From the NCBI GenBank assembly GCA_951799425.1, contig OX637391.1, forward strand, positions 51,803,069 through 51,867,068: 64,000 nucleotides of DNA, read 5' to 3'. Positions within the stretch are counted from its first letter, which is position 1. Every line of letters starts with the position of its first letter. Positions 33,294 to 45,484 of the stretch are shown here, in pieces. The DNA is from Ilex aquifolium (lineage: Eukaryota; Streptophyta; Magnoliopsida; Aquifoliales; Aquifoliaceae). The notes below the pieces were generated by a model that saw nothing but the letters and a program-made list of their open reading frames with translations, was not told the DNA's origin and ran no database searches. A program made the position numbers and the translations under genes.

Positions 33294-36200
33294 TCATGGC
33301 AAAACTCCTCTAGGGATAATGATGTCTCCAATGTTGCTGTGCCATGGATCAGCTAAGTGAGTTGCCAAGTTCTCCAGTGGTCCTGTTCCCGCATAAGCTG
33401 ACTGTTGAACACAGAATCCCACAAAAGCCAACAAGGCAAGACGACCTGAACATCCAATACATATATATATATCTGATCAGATGAATGGAAAAACTACAAA
33501 GACTCACTTTCACTTGCATTACCGTGTGGAAAGTCACGATTCAATTGGATGAGATTACTATTCCGATAAAATTATAACTCAATTGGGTTGATTGAGATTG
33601 ATCCTAAGACCAATCATAATATTTAGTATCGATCTCAATGCTTTTGAGGTTTAACTTGACACCGATTGAATTGTACTTTCACCCAAATGTTTTTGAGTTG
33701 TGACTTGACTCTAGTTGAGCTAAGATTAACTTTTTTGAGTTTTAGCTTGATCTCAGATAAGTTAAGGCATAACTTTTCGAACCATACCAAACTTCTTATT
33801 ATTTCTTAGAGTGAATTGCATTTTGCATTTTGAAATATTTTAAAATTTTTATTTTATAAAATATTTTTAATTTTTTACATTACATTTTTAATGTATCAAA
33901 AATGTTGAATGTGACATTCTATTACATTTCCATTAGTTTTTATGTCAGTGTCAATATGTTGGTTTTTGACGGAAAAAATAACAGAAACTAATAGATGGGC
34001 TATATTGTAACACTTTTGATATATTGAGAATGTAATATAAAAAATGTAATCTTTGATGGTGTAAAATAAAATACAATAAGCCCTATTTCTTAAGATAAAA
34101 TTTGGAAGCATTATAATGAATGGAGATTGAAATCCATGAGAGTAGAGAGAGAGAGAGAGATTGTTTACCATTTTTTATCTCCTTGACTTTGTACTCTTCA
34201 AACTTAACCGGGTCCTTGGAGAAACCCAATGGGTCGAAAGCTCCACCGGGGTACTTCTTCTTCTCGGGGTCTTTCTCCATGCTTCTTTGGTGCTCGACGA
34301 AGGCAATGGCAAGGAATTCAATGACCAAAATGGTGGGAAGGGTGCCCCCAAGGGACTGGGTTCCCCAGGTAGGTGGCTTGTCCCCCAGGTACAGCTGCCC
34401 ACTCTTGTGCCTTTGCCCAGTTGCCCAAACCCAATGCCTCTGGTACTAAAATTCCTGGCTGAAAACCCACTGCTAATATATTAAGAAGGAAAAATTACAC
34501 TTTGATCCCCTCAACTACAACCTTTTGCATATTATTCCCTCAACTATCATATTTTTTACATTGCACTCTCAACTACATGATTAATTTCACATTGTCCTAA
34601 TTATTAAGGTCCGTTACATATTTAACGAAAAATTGTTTCATTTTATTCCCTATGCTATATCATTTTTTTCACTTCGTCTCGATATGTTGGCAATTTCCAT
34701 CCAAAAAAAAATAGCGAACATTTAAGATTGACGCAATATGTTGAAATAATTCAAGTAGTTTAAGGGGCAATGCCAATGTGGAAGATTTAATAGTTCAGGA
34801 GTAATGTGAAATCGAGTTCATAGTTTAGGGGGTTAAAGCATAATTTTCCTATTAAGAATAACAATTTTACACAAATTTGACACATTATAAGCAGGATAGG
34901 ATTGACTATGAAAAATGACACTATCCTTAACATAAATAATATACAAATAAAGATAGTATTAAATGTGAATTACTCGCACAACAAACACGTTTAACTGAGG
35001 TGTGTGAAAAAATATAGTGTTTTTTTTTTTTTTAACATTTGTTAATTTATCTCTTGATTTAGTACTGTATGAATAGTATCATCTGGACCGAATAGACTTC
35101 TAGTTTATAGATTAGTAATGGGTGGTGGGTTTAATTGGCGGAGAATGGACTAATAGTCCTACGTTTGTGCTTCATAGGTGTTGTGTTGCGGTCTAAAAAA
35201 TGACATGATTAATAAATAAATCAGATTAATAGTGCGACATCGAATTAGTTAAATAGGTAAGCTTAAAGTTTATTATATTCGATATGAATTTAAAATAACA
35301 CAACCCTGATATGACATTGTCATATCTGATGCGATGCGAACCTAATTTATATGTCTCGTTAAAAAATTGTCACTTACTTGCATTGTGTAGGAAAAATGCC
35401 TATGACCCACAGTTACAAGAAATCTCAATTTCTACTTAGAGAGGATCGTTTTATGGGATCGGTCTTGACATGAAATTGGTGATTGTTAGCAGACAGTTGT
35501 TAAATAATCATCTACCCTAAAAGTTTAAATTGTTAGAGAGAGTGTAACTTAAATATTTATATTTCAATATACTCTCTCACTTGCAGGCTAAAATTTGAAT
35601 CTAACACGTGGAAGCGAGATTTGAACATAGGACACCTTGCTCTGATATCATGTTAAACAATCATCTACTCTAAAAAACTTAAATTGTTAGAGAGAATGTC
35701 ATTTAAATATTTATACTTCAACACACTTTATTATTACCACCCTCAAAATGAATTGGTTAACTAGCTAAAATATACATGTGGCTTCTCTTCGGACTTTTTA
35801 CGCAGGATTACTTTCTTCAGATCCCTTTTTCAATTTCATGGAAAACACAGAAGAGAGGATAGAAGAACATAATCTATGGTCTAAGCAAGATACTCACAAC
35901 AGCAGCCATGGCCCATCTGCAGTGGATGAGTTCGGACTCCTTGTATCTCTCAAGGTTTTCAGGCACCTCACCAAGACGAAGTGGGTCGAATCCAAAGTCT
36001 CTGCAATATACAAAAGCACACCATAGGCAGCAGAATTGTAAGATCAAAGTTGTTGACACCCAAATACTTCATTATGTCCCCGAACATTAGCATATGGCTA
36101 TGGTACTGCATTTTTTTTCCCGACCCCATAGCGAAAAATTGTATATAGATATTTGTTTGATTCAATTGTGACTATTAATTATAGAAATATTAAAGTAAAA

Positions 36201-36505
36201 TTAAATAAAAAAATAAAAAAAATTCCATGTAGCATAGTTTCATTGGATGTGAAAAAATGAGGTATAAGATTTTTTGTTACTATAATTGGATCCATAACAT
36301 TATATTATTACCCAGGTGCTAAGCCATCAAGGTAGGGTGGCCGGGGCTGACCGGGCATCCAGTCGGCCGACATGGTGAACCTGGCCGCAGCATTGGTACC
36401 AACACCGGCCACTGGCACGGCAGCGGCAAATTTCGACTTAGAAGAAGAGAGCACGGAGGGGCAAACGGCAGCGACGCCGCAGCTCATCAGTGCATTTGAG
36501 GCCAT
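33294..36505 (-). CDS. LHCA1: LHCA1, photosystem I light-harvesting chlorophyll a/b protein, with a frameshift in exon 3
   Basis: Minus-strand exons: 36505-36312, 36000-35898, 34458-34169, 33445-33294. All junctions are GT/AG and in phase. The sequence starts [17 protein letters not shown] (a plastid transit peptide of about 45 residues). The mature part begins near [19 protein letters not shown], then [18 protein letters not shown] and ELIHCRWAM (helix 1 chlorophyll-ligand block), [20 protein letters not shown] (helix 2), [15 protein letters not shown] (helix 3), and ends IIIPRGVLP. This is the Lhca1 signature; the product binds chlorophyll in the PSI antenna of thylakoids. Exon 3 has five G's (34345-34349) where four keep the frame, so translation breaks after NPVPWG (about residue 137) and stops eight codons later. 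Without that base it would be about 245 residues, the family length. It is either a recent pseudogene, a natural null allele or a homopolymer sequencing error; the rest of the gene looks intact. Introns contain a MITE and a TRIM. Confidence 0.93.
34488..34849. mobile_element. Mutator-type MITE in LHCA1 intron 2
   Basis: The ends GGAAAAATTACACTTTGATC and (inverted) GGAAAATTATGCTTTAACCC are long terminal inverted repeats. An exact 9-bp duplication TATTAAGAA flanks it (34479-34487, 34850-34858). 362 bp, no transposase. It begins 30 bases upstream (on the minus strand) of the exon 3 acceptor. Its terminal 'cccctcaactac' phrasing resembles the large MITEs at 5170 and 46334 and the fold-back at 63250. 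Confidence 0.92.
35498..35723 (-). mobile_element. TRIM retrotransposon in LHCA1 intron 2
   Basis: Two direct repeats of 73 bp (35498-35570 and 35651-35723) start TGTTAAAyAATCATCTAC and enclose only about 80 bp. On the minus strand the right repeat is followed by TGATATCAGAGC (35641-35652), a near-perfect initiator-tRNA-Met primer site. A purine tract (plus-strand CTCTCTCAC) precedes the other repeat. No coding capacity. No clear target duplication, so it is old. Confidence 0.78.
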
Positions 36506-36800
36506 TCTTAGAATCAAAGTTGTTTCTGAGAATGGCGGAGAGAGAGAGAGAGATGTGAGGGGTGGAGTGGAAGGAGAGCGGGGTGAAGTATATGGACGAG
36601 TAGGATATAGGCAATCCAAATGTTAATGGTTATTGGCTAAGGATATAAGATTCTGTTTTATTATTGGTCCACGTGTCACATGTCCATTCATTTAGATCTC
36701 CACGTGGAATATCGAGTGGATGTAAAATTGTATGTTTGATTTTCTGTTGTGTGGCGCAGGTTGACCGTTAAGGGGAAAAATGAAGAAGACGTTGAAGAGT
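36506..36800 (-). promoter_or_regulatory. LHCA1 5' UTR and promoter with two G-boxes
   Basis: Two CACGTG G-boxes at 36670-36675 and 36701-36706 and CCAAT words (minus strand, 36663-36667 and near 36632) lie 160-205 bp upstream of the start codon, typical of light-regulated photosynthesis genes (established for the class). CTATATCC at 36603-36610 is a TATA candidate. A GA run (about 36539-36552) lies in the presumed 5' UTR. Confidence 0.6.
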
Positions 36801-37033
36801 TCGTATACATTTCTCAAAAATTTAAATTAAAATCATAAAATTGAAAGAATAATAATTAAGGTAATCTAAATTAAAATTTTAATGATTAAATTAATTCCCC
36901 AAGTATGATCACGTGAGACAAATGACTTCACTTTCACTATTCAATTCAAATTATCATTTTCGATCGAATAAACATGACACATATTAAAACTTTGAGAGCG
37001 CAAAATACAAAATTTATTATTACGTTTGAGTAA

Positions 37034-37356
37034 GAGCATCTCCAACTCACCTCTCTAAAATAATTCGTCAAAATATATTTAAACAATACATTCTCTATTT
37101 TAGCTAGTCACTTTTATAAATTTACTCCAACCACACTCTCTATTTTAGTTAACTACTACATCCAACTTTCACTAATTTTCAATAATTTAAAAAGAGTACA
37201 ACATATATAGAGAGAGAGAGATAGAGAGAAAAAAAGGTAGAGAGAGAATTTAGAGAGGCTAAATGGGAAATAGAGAGTGGGTTGGAGATGATTTTTTGTG
37301 TTTGACTAACTAAAATAGTTAAAAGAGAAGAAATAGAGACTGGGTTGGAGATGCTC
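37034..37356. mobile_element. Complete GAGCATCTCCAAC-type MITE
   Basis: GAGCATCTCCAAC at the left and GTTGGAGATGCTC at the right are perfect 13-base inverted repeats flanked by TAA on both sides (37031-37033, 37357-37359). 323 bp, non-coding, with inverted subterminal parts (attttagctagtcac and related) and a GA-rich stretch at 37208-37252. The 3-bp duplication suggests PIF/Harbinger, which is inference. Confidence 0.88.
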
Positions 37357-37359
37357 TAA

Positions 37360-39500
37360 TCAGGCAGGTTATGTTGCTTCTGGCTTTGCCTAGCCTTATC
37401 TAGACTAGATACAACTAGTCCAAGCCTAACCCTTAGGACATTTCTCAAGGCCTAATCTCAATGTTGTCTGATCTTGAGATATAATTTTAATTTTGTTTAA
37501 TAAATTTTGATTTTTCGAGATTTTTTTTTAATTTGCCCAGTTGATAAACTTGAGCAATCAACAAGGGTCTGTCTATGGTATCGACTTTTACCTTTTCGGT
37601 ATGGTACCGAAAAATGAACATCCACCATTGATCTAATCAAAGAGTTACAACCGTTGATGAAATTTAAAATAATATTTTACATTTTACCGGCTACCCACTC
37701 AGTAGGTTTAAGCCTTGACAAATTCATAAAGAAAATGGTGGAGAGAGAGAGACTTAACAGGTGTTTGTGAGAGTAGCAAAACCAAAGAGCACAGAGAAGA
37801 GAATCTCTGTCAAGCTTAAAAATACAAAGAGAGAGAACTCACACAAACACGTAGAAGTGTAAAGAGAAAACAAACGGGAGTGTTATTTGGAAAAGAACCC
37901 AGACGAATGAGCAATACATATTTTCCATTTTTCATTTTTTTGCGTAACAAGGCTATTTTGTTCAATCTCCCAATCTCCCTGCCCCGTCGATAAGAAATTC
38001 CCATCAAATGACAATGACTATATATAGACGGGAAATAAGATTAGAAAGACAAAACAAGTTTCCCCACAACAGCTACAGAGACCCTAAACCCGAACAAACA
38101 CAATCTTCTCATTATAAGTCATGACAGCCAGCAGGGGTACAAAATACCACCATGAAATTGCTAACTACCATCACCACCATCAACTGCATAAAAGAGCAAA
38201 ATAAAAACAAAATATCCAAAGCAATTCAATTATTGCTAACTACAATTGCTAAGATATCAATTACCCAACCAAAAATCTCCTGCCCTTCTCTGAAGATCTT
38301 TGAGAGTATATTATTTTACTCTATTAGAATTAAGTTTAAGTAGAGTTCGACGCCCAAAAATCCCTAATATTGATACGTACTAAATGGTATCATAAAAATG
38401 TCTCGTGATAGGAATTGAAATAAACTAAGTATATCTTTGAAACAATGTTCAAATCTACAAACTCAAAAAGTTAAAGGTCTCATTTACCTCAAGCACAGTT
38501 AATGAGAAACAATAAAAGAGTTCAATCTTACCTTGAACCAAGCAAATTAAATTAAAAGGACGAACTTGGTAAAAATATACGAAGAATTACTAGTTTATTA
38601 TCATGACTTAGAATCGTATATAACAAAATATCTCTCATTAAAAGATAAATCAGTAATCTTAACTTATAATTAAACACAATTAAATTGCAAAAGAAAGAAG
38701 TAAAACTATGTTTTAGGTTGAAATATATTTAACATAAGAACAACAAAAAGTAATAGACACCAACCTGAACACAACAAATTAGACAGTTAAAGGTAACGAC
38801 ATGTCCCTAATAACAAACAACCTACTTATGTATCGTAGCTATGTGTGCCGCCAATGGTGACCACTGCACAAAACTTTTAATCTGAAAAAATGAAATGAAG
38901 TCAAATTAAAGAAAGAAGCCTTTTGTCAAGAACAAAAGCTTGTTAATAGGACTATGTTCATCATAGAGTACCAAACAATCAGTAGGATTGCATTCATTTC
39001 TTCAACGCCAAATAATACGATCATCCATATGACATTAGTACATAAACCCATGATTAACAATGTACGCTAGCAAACTAAAAACACAATCAAAGAAAGAGTA
39101 GTTATAAAAAACCAACAGTTATAAAAAACCAACTAAATGAAAGTAAAAACAAAAGTACAACAATAATTTCAATGGTAATGAAGCAAAAAGGGGCTTAGTC
39201 TAATGGACATCACATACCAACCTTATTATCATTCAAATAACCACTTTCAGAATAGGAACTCAAGATACAATTGAATACAATACAATTAAAGCCAGGGAAA
39301 AAAAATTGTTGTGGTACACTCACAATCAATGTGACAAAAATGTAATTGTCGTTTATTTTCTTTACTGCCTTTTTAACCTACACCAGCCAAACATGTTTAA
39401 AACCAATAAGCGATTTTTTGATAAAAAAAGAACCGGTATATTGAGTACATGTATACAGAATATATGCATATACTTAGAATTGATATTTTTCCCCTAATGT
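37360..39500. other. Intergenic, no gene seen
   Basis: AT-rich, stop-dense DNA. The patch 37560-37720 (tttcggtatggtaccgaaa, a palindrome) may be a MITE remnant. No frame shows a motif. Confidence 0.4.
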
Positions 39501-39786
39501 TTTTTTAATGACCATGAAAAAAAAAATTAAATTGACTTTCTGTGGTGTTAATGAACATAAAAATGAAATAAATTACAAAAAAATTTAGACGGGAAAATTT
39601 AAGGGAAGTAAAACATTTGAAGAGTTGGTATGAACTATGGGGATGTGATGGTGGCCAAGGGGTGGTCAGGGGTTGTGGTCGGTATGGTATTGGATGAGGA
39701 GTTTTGGTCGTTGGATCAATAATCGTCAAAAGATCTGAGCCGCGAAAAGCTAAAGACAAATAAATTTAGCTACTTTATTATATAGA
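39501..39786 (-). mobile_element. Helitron 5' end (partial)
   Basis: On the minus strand, TCTATATAATAAAGTAGC starts at 39786 after an A, a Helitron-type 5' terminus. The first about 80 bases resemble another such start at 45787 on the plus strand (shared ggctcagatc, atccaacgacc words). I could not locate the 3' CTAG end, so the left boundary is arbitrary. Confidence 0.45.
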
Positions 39787-40606
39787 TAGTGTGTGATCTA
39801 CTATTGAAGAAAAATAAATGGAGAATCTTAATACCTTTTATTACGGATGTTAATTGGGTCATGTTATATCATGTTCAAATCGTGTTGTTTTAAGTTCGTA
39901 TTATCCTCATGTTGTGTCACTCTTGTTGAAAAACCATAGGACTAGATTCTCATTTTCTCCAACTAAATACATGAACCATTGTTCCCCATAAATCAAAAAT
40001 ATAAATGATTCACATTTTAGTAAATTGAATTAACAATATTTAAATTATAAAATAATTCTTATATAATACTAGATCAAGAAATAAAATTACTAGATATCTT
40101 CTTAATATAATACCAATTAAATACTACATATAGTGTCAAAATATGATTACCAGTAGAGGAAGCTAAATTGACTTATTTACTGTTTATGTTAAGTAATCGT
40201 GTTATTTTAATTAATAGAAGTCTAAGGACATTTTTCTTAGTCAGTTATGAGTCTACAAACACGATGAATTCATATTGATAACATACATCTTATTGTTTCT
40301 CCTTTGTTATGCACAAAAGTTGGACGTATAGGGATAAGATGATATAAATTTTGGTAGAGAAATTTACGGTAATGGAAGATTGCTCAAAGACCAAAAAACA
40401 TTGAGATAGTCCTCAAATATCTTGTTATCATCGGTCATAAAATTCACCATATATACAAATATTGTGTCCCCTCGTTTTATCCAGCAAAAAGAACGACCTA
40501 CGTAAATAGTAATTCTAGATTTTTTGATAGCTCATGAAATTATCCTGTTTCTTTTGTTTTTTGGCAATTGACAAAAGGGTATACTTCTTATGTTTACCCG
40601 TTCTCA
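39787..40606. other. Intergenic, no gene seen
   Basis: AT-rich with no motif. Part of 39840-39930 carries the 'gtgtcgtgtt'-type dispersed words also seen at 50940-51145. Confidence 0.4.
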
Positions 40607-40611
40607 ATATC

Positions 40612-40867
40612 TGTTAAAATGTGTAAATGGAGTTGGAATCAATTGTTTTTCATTGAAAAATAAAGGCACGGTACAACCACATATATAGGAAAACAATACA
40701 ACTTATTAGGAAAGAATAAATACAAAAAGAGAATGATTATATGGAATCCTGAGAATATGGAATTAAGATCCCAGTTGATTGCTTCCTTGTGTTGACTGAT
40801 TCTTTCTTCCGAATTGATAGTTGCCTAATTGATTGTTGTCTTATTCTGTCCATGATGTCCGCTAATA
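40612..40867 (-). repeat. Copia-2 3' LTR (256 bp)
   Basis: Direct copy of 45485-45740 with about six single-base differences. Begins TGTTAAAATGTGTAAATGG and ends GCTAATA on the plus strand. Confidence 0.95.
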
Positions 40868-40874
40868 CTCCCCC

Positions 40875-42275
40875 TCAAGATGGAGCATGGAGGGACAGAA
40901 TGCCCAACTTGGACCGCAGATAACCGAACTGTTCGACCCCCAATGCCTTATTGAAAATGTCCGCTATCTGATCAGCAGAGGCAATGTGATGAAACTGAAG
41001 GAGACCTTGTTGTACCCGGTTGCGAACGAGGTGGCAATCTATTTCGATGTGTTTGGAGCGCTCATGGAAAATCGGATTTCGAGCAATGTGCAAAGCAGCC
41101 TGATTGTCGCAATATAAGGTGATGGGTGATGAGAGGGGAACTGCTAAATCACGGAGTAAAGTTTGAAGCCATAATAGCTCGCAAGTGGTTGAAGCCATGG
41201 CCCGATACTCAGCTTCGGCAGAGGATCGAGAGACAACACTCTGCTTTTTTGTGCGCCAAGAGACGGGGCTGCCACCAAGAGTAATGAAATAACCCGTAGT
41301 CGAGCGACGAGTCATGGGACAACTGGCCCAGTCCGAGTCAGTGTAGGCAGTGAGAGTGAGAGCAGAACTGGTCAGAAAGAGTAAGCCATGGGAAATAGAC
41401 CCCTTGAGGTAGCGAAGAATACGAGTAGCAGCATCAAAGTGAGGAACCCCAGGGGTGTGCATAAACTGGCTGAGCATATTGACAGCAAATGTGATATCCA
41501 TACGGGAAATGGTAAGGTAGATTAGGCGGCCAATGAGTCGGCGGTAGGAACTCGGATCGGATAGGGGGTTCACCAGAATCGGCAGTGAGTTTGAGATGCT
41601 GCTCCATCGGTGAAGAGGCGGGGCGACATCCGGATTGGCCGGCATCATCGAGGATGTCAAGAATGTATTTACGCTGATTAATAAAAATTTCTATAGCAGA
41701 GCGAGCGACTTCAATGCCCAAAAAATACTTAAGCTTCCCAAGATCTTTTAATTGAAATTTACTCGATAAGAACCCCTGTAATTGGCGGATAGAAGCAAAA
41801 TTGTTGCCTGTAACAAGTAAATCATCAACATATACTAGAACAACGATAATATTAGAATCAGTTTGCCAAGTAAATAGGGAGTGGTCAGCTTGGGACTGTG
41901 TAAAACCGGCAGATAGTAGGACAGTAGGCAGTTTAGAGTACCAATTACGGGATGCCTGTTTGAGCCCATAGAGTAACTTTTGTAATCGACAGACACGCGT
42001 CTCCCCCTGTCGACCATATCTCGGAGGAAGGGACATGTAAACATCTTCGTTGAGGTCACCATGTAAAAAAACATTGTTAACATCTAACTGGTGTAAGTGC
42101 CAGTGGCGAGCAGCCGCAACAGCTAGTACACAACAGACGGTGACCAATTTGGCAACCGGAGCAAAAATGTCATGATAGTCCAACCCCTCGACTTGAGTGT
42201 AGCCCTTGGCTACCAAGCGTGCTTTGTATCATTCTACGGATCCATCTGCTTTTAATTTAGTTTTAAAAACCTATT
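40875..42275 (-). pseudogene. Copia-2 reverse transcriptase and RNase H
   Basis: VFKTKLKADGSV (after a TAG in place of a Trp codon, followed by a TGA), [32 protein letters not shown], and the catalytic VLVYVDDLLVTGN. A frameshift near 41560 leads into the RNase H frame (YTDSDWASCPMTRRSTTGYF, SSAEAEYRAMASTTCELLWL, LYCDNQAALHIARNP, HIEIDCHLVR), ending LGILSLHAPS. Catalytic residues are preserved, unlike copia-1. Confidence 0.92.
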
Positions 42276-42710
42276 TATAGCCTATCGATTTTTTGCCAGG
42301 GGGAAGAGGGGTAAGGACCCAGGTGTGATTGTGTTCAAGTGCATTGAGTTCTTGAGAGATGGCAGCACGCCAGTGTGTGTGCTTGATGGCTTGAGTATAG
42401 GAAGAAGGGTCATGCGAATGAGATAAAGCCGAGAGAAAAGCAAAGTGAGAAGGAGAAAGATGTGAGTAGGAAATAAAATCATTTAACGGATAGACCGTAC
42501 CTGAAGACTGCGGCGAAGCATCGGTAGAGGCAGTTGTGGCAGAGGGAAGTGTAGGACAAAGGTAGTCCCGAAGATAGCCTGGGGGGCGATGAACTTGGGA
42601 TGGTCGAGAGTGGACGGTGGAGGATGATGGGTCCAGGGAGTTGGTGTTGTTGTCTAATGAGATTGAGTTGGTAAGGTGGGCCGATGGGTGGATGGGTTGA
42701 GGTGGAAGGT

Positions 42711-43817
42711 CTAGGGATGGGGCAGGGGAAGGAGGTGGGTTGGAGTTGGTTGTATTGGAAGTAGGAGGGCTGGTCGATTGGGGTGGAACAAGATACGTGA
42801 GAGGTTCAGTTGGGTATAAGTCAGTCTGACTAGGGGACGGGTTGGTGGGGGTGGAATATAATGGGGTCTTTGGGTATGAAAGGGAAAAATATTCTCAAAA
42901 AAAGTGACGTCCCGGGAGATAAAAAAAGTGTGTGTGTCGAGATTAAAAAGGCGGTATCCGTTGTGGCGGGGAGGATATCCCAAAAACACACAAGGGACAC
43001 CGCAAGGTTGAAATTTGTCACGGTCGACACAAGATGTCTGAGCATAACAGAGACATTCAAAAACACGTAAATTTTTGTAATTGGGTGTTCTACGATAAAG
43101 TCGTTCATAAGGTGAGACATTTCTTAAAATTTGTGAGGGAGTGCGCTTAATAAGATAAACCGCTGCTAATACACACTCACCCCAAAATTTGATGGGAAGA
43201 TGGGCTTGGAAACGTAAGCAGCAAGCCACATTTAATATATGTCGATGCTTACGTTCAGCAACGCCATTTTGTTGAGGGGTATCAACACAAGTTAATTCTT
43301 GTAAAATTCTATTATTATGAAATAATTTTAGAATTGCACGAGATAGAAATTCAGAGTCGTTATCCAAACGAAAAGATTTAACTCAGGCATTAAATTGTGT
43401 TCTGACCATGTTAAGGAAAAATTCGATTTTGGAAAAAGTATCTGATTTGTAACACAATAAATATACCCAAGTAGTGCGCGTGCAATCATCAACTATGGTA
43501 AGAAAATAATGTGCCCCACAAGTGGAAGGAATATGATAGCCACCCCAAATATCAACAAATATTCGAGCAAACAGAACAACACTTTTATTGAGAATAATTT
43601 CAAATGGTAGTCTAGTATGTTTGCCACGCAAACAGACGTCACAAGGACAATTATTGGTAGTAGGGTGTTTAACAAGGGAACGAGGTAAACTATCGGGTGC
43701 TGGATGACCCAATCTCTGGTGCCATAAGGTGGAGTCGTCGGTTGGAGTTATGAGGGCAGTGGAGGGTGGTGTGCGCAAGTAGTACAAGCCATTGCGTGCC
43801 TCACCCGCTCCAATCAC
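42711..43817 (-). pseudogene. Copia-2 integrase
   Basis: GAG-pre-integrase ALWHQRLGHPAPDSLPRSL and CDVCLRGKHTRLPF (zinc-binding), then the core with D in FVDIWGG, D in LDNDSEF and E in NGVAERKHRHI. One TGA stop at about 43381, between QFNA and VKSF, breaks an otherwise open frame of about 370 codons. Confidence 0.9.
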
Positions 43818-43979
43818 AGTCTTCGACTTCAGGTCCTGAAAGAGGCAGAAAGTTGGTGGAAAAAAAAAAACAATGCACTTAAGGTCACAGGATAATTTTT
43901 GTATAGATAATAAATTGAAACGAAAACTAGGGACATGTGATACATCAAAAAGAGTGATGGAAGGGGTGACAGTTATAGT

Positions 43980-44285
43980 TCATGTATGAGAGACAGTATG
44001 AATAGAGCTAGAGGCGGACTGGATTGGCAAAATTTTATCGGTGACTATATATGAGTTAAAAAGGGATAGGTGGGGCGTCATGTGAGAGGAAGCCCCACTA
44101 TCAATAATCCAATCATGTGAAATAGAATTGGTATTACTAGAAAAAAGTGCAGATGGATGTTCATAAAAAGCATATGCTTGGGATGCCTCGGTGGGACTCA
44201 AGTGAGGATTAGAATTCATGACGGATGATTGTGCTGCATAATTAGATTGGTTAGATGGTGCACGCGAGGGCCGTTGAAGAACCAA
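43980..44285 (-). pseudogene. Copia-2 protease region
   Basis: Contains DWIIDSGASSHMTP, the aspartic protease active-site block (DSGA) of copia elements. The frame runs on from gag. The integrase follows after a short gap with no clean frame (43818-43979). Confidence 0.88.
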
Positions 44286-45472
44286 TCGGGGTAGCCAATG
44301 AGTTTAAAACAACCCGACTGGTAATGACCCGTCTGGTTACAATGTGTACAATAAGCATTGGGATCTTTGCTGCCGCGATTGTGTGGTTCCTGCTGAACGT
44401 CCCCTCGTGGAGGATAAGGTCCCCCGCGGCTATCTCCCCGTGGCTGATTGGAATGTGTTACGGGTGATTACCGAGGAGATTGCTACTGTCGGATTAGAGG
44501 GCTTGCATAGGGAGGTTGCTGAGGTTGAGGAAAGTTAAAGGTTTTGGCTTGGTTTTGCTGGTAAGGCCGCTGGTCATGAGAATTCCGTCGTTGGTTATTG
44601 TTGGAGTTGGACCGAGATGGCTAAGGCTTGAATCGCTGACTCATCATTGCTGAGTCCGCCTGTATGGGTTGAGTAGTGGGAGAAGGCATCTTTGTTTGTT
44701 CTTTCGAGATCAATAAGCCATAGACCTTCCCAATGTCGGGAAGTGGATCCATGGCAAGGATTTGAGTGCGAAGGACAAAGTAGGGTTCATTGAGGCCCAT
44801 CAAGAGTTGATAGACCCGTTCGCTTGACACTCTTTTTTCCCATGCAGCAGCGGTGTTACACGTACAGTTGGTACATGTGCAGGCTGGAAGAGGGGTGATT
44901 CCATCAAGTTGGTCCCAAAGGGTTTTGAAGGTGTTGTAATAGTTGGTAATGTCGAGATTATTTTGTTCAAGATTGGAAATCTCTTTCTGAATTTTGAAGA
45001 TGGTGGCGTTGTTGCCTTGAGTAAATCTAGACTCAAGGTCATGTCATAGTTCATATGGTGTGCGGCAACTGGCTAAGCTTGGAGTAATGGTGTTGCTGAT
45101 GTTGTTCAACAACCATGAGAGGACCATTGTAGAAACTCGTTTCCATAGGGGTTGAATATCGGGATCTGCGGAGCAGGGTAGGGTGTTATCAATGAAACCC
45201 AATTTGTTTTTGGCACAAAGGGCCATCTCGATAGAATGGCTCCAGGACCCATAGTTGGTATGGGTTAGGGCAACATCAACAAGAGGGGTACGGAGGTGGT
45301 CGGCTGAATGGAGAAAATAAGGGGAAGAGAGATCAGAAATAAGTTTCTGAACCTTTTCTTGAGCCTCAACCATATCAGTAAAAATAATTTTGAGGCTGAA
45401 GCTATCAAGTTCTTCCAGTTTTGTGGTGGGTTTAATTTTGTGGGAAAGGTAGAGTAAGAGAACGTAAACCAC
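44286..45472 (-). pseudogene. Copia-2 gag
   Basis: A retrotransposon Gag begins near the primer site. It includes TNYGSWSHSIEMALCAKNKL and SDPDIQPLWKRVSTMVLSWL-like text (UBN2/gag type), then RVYQLLMGLNEPYFVLRTQI. A zinc knuckle CTHCNQTGHYQSGC (CX2CX4HX4C) lies at about 44310-44355. Stops interrupt it, for example TGA after TPYEL near 45042 and TAG/TGA codons downstream. Confidence 0.85.
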
Positions 45473-45484
45473 GCTCTGATACCA

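Noticed and set aside
34120-34484. Plus-strand frames of 107-109 codons
   Set aside because: Antisense shadows of LHCA1 exon 3.
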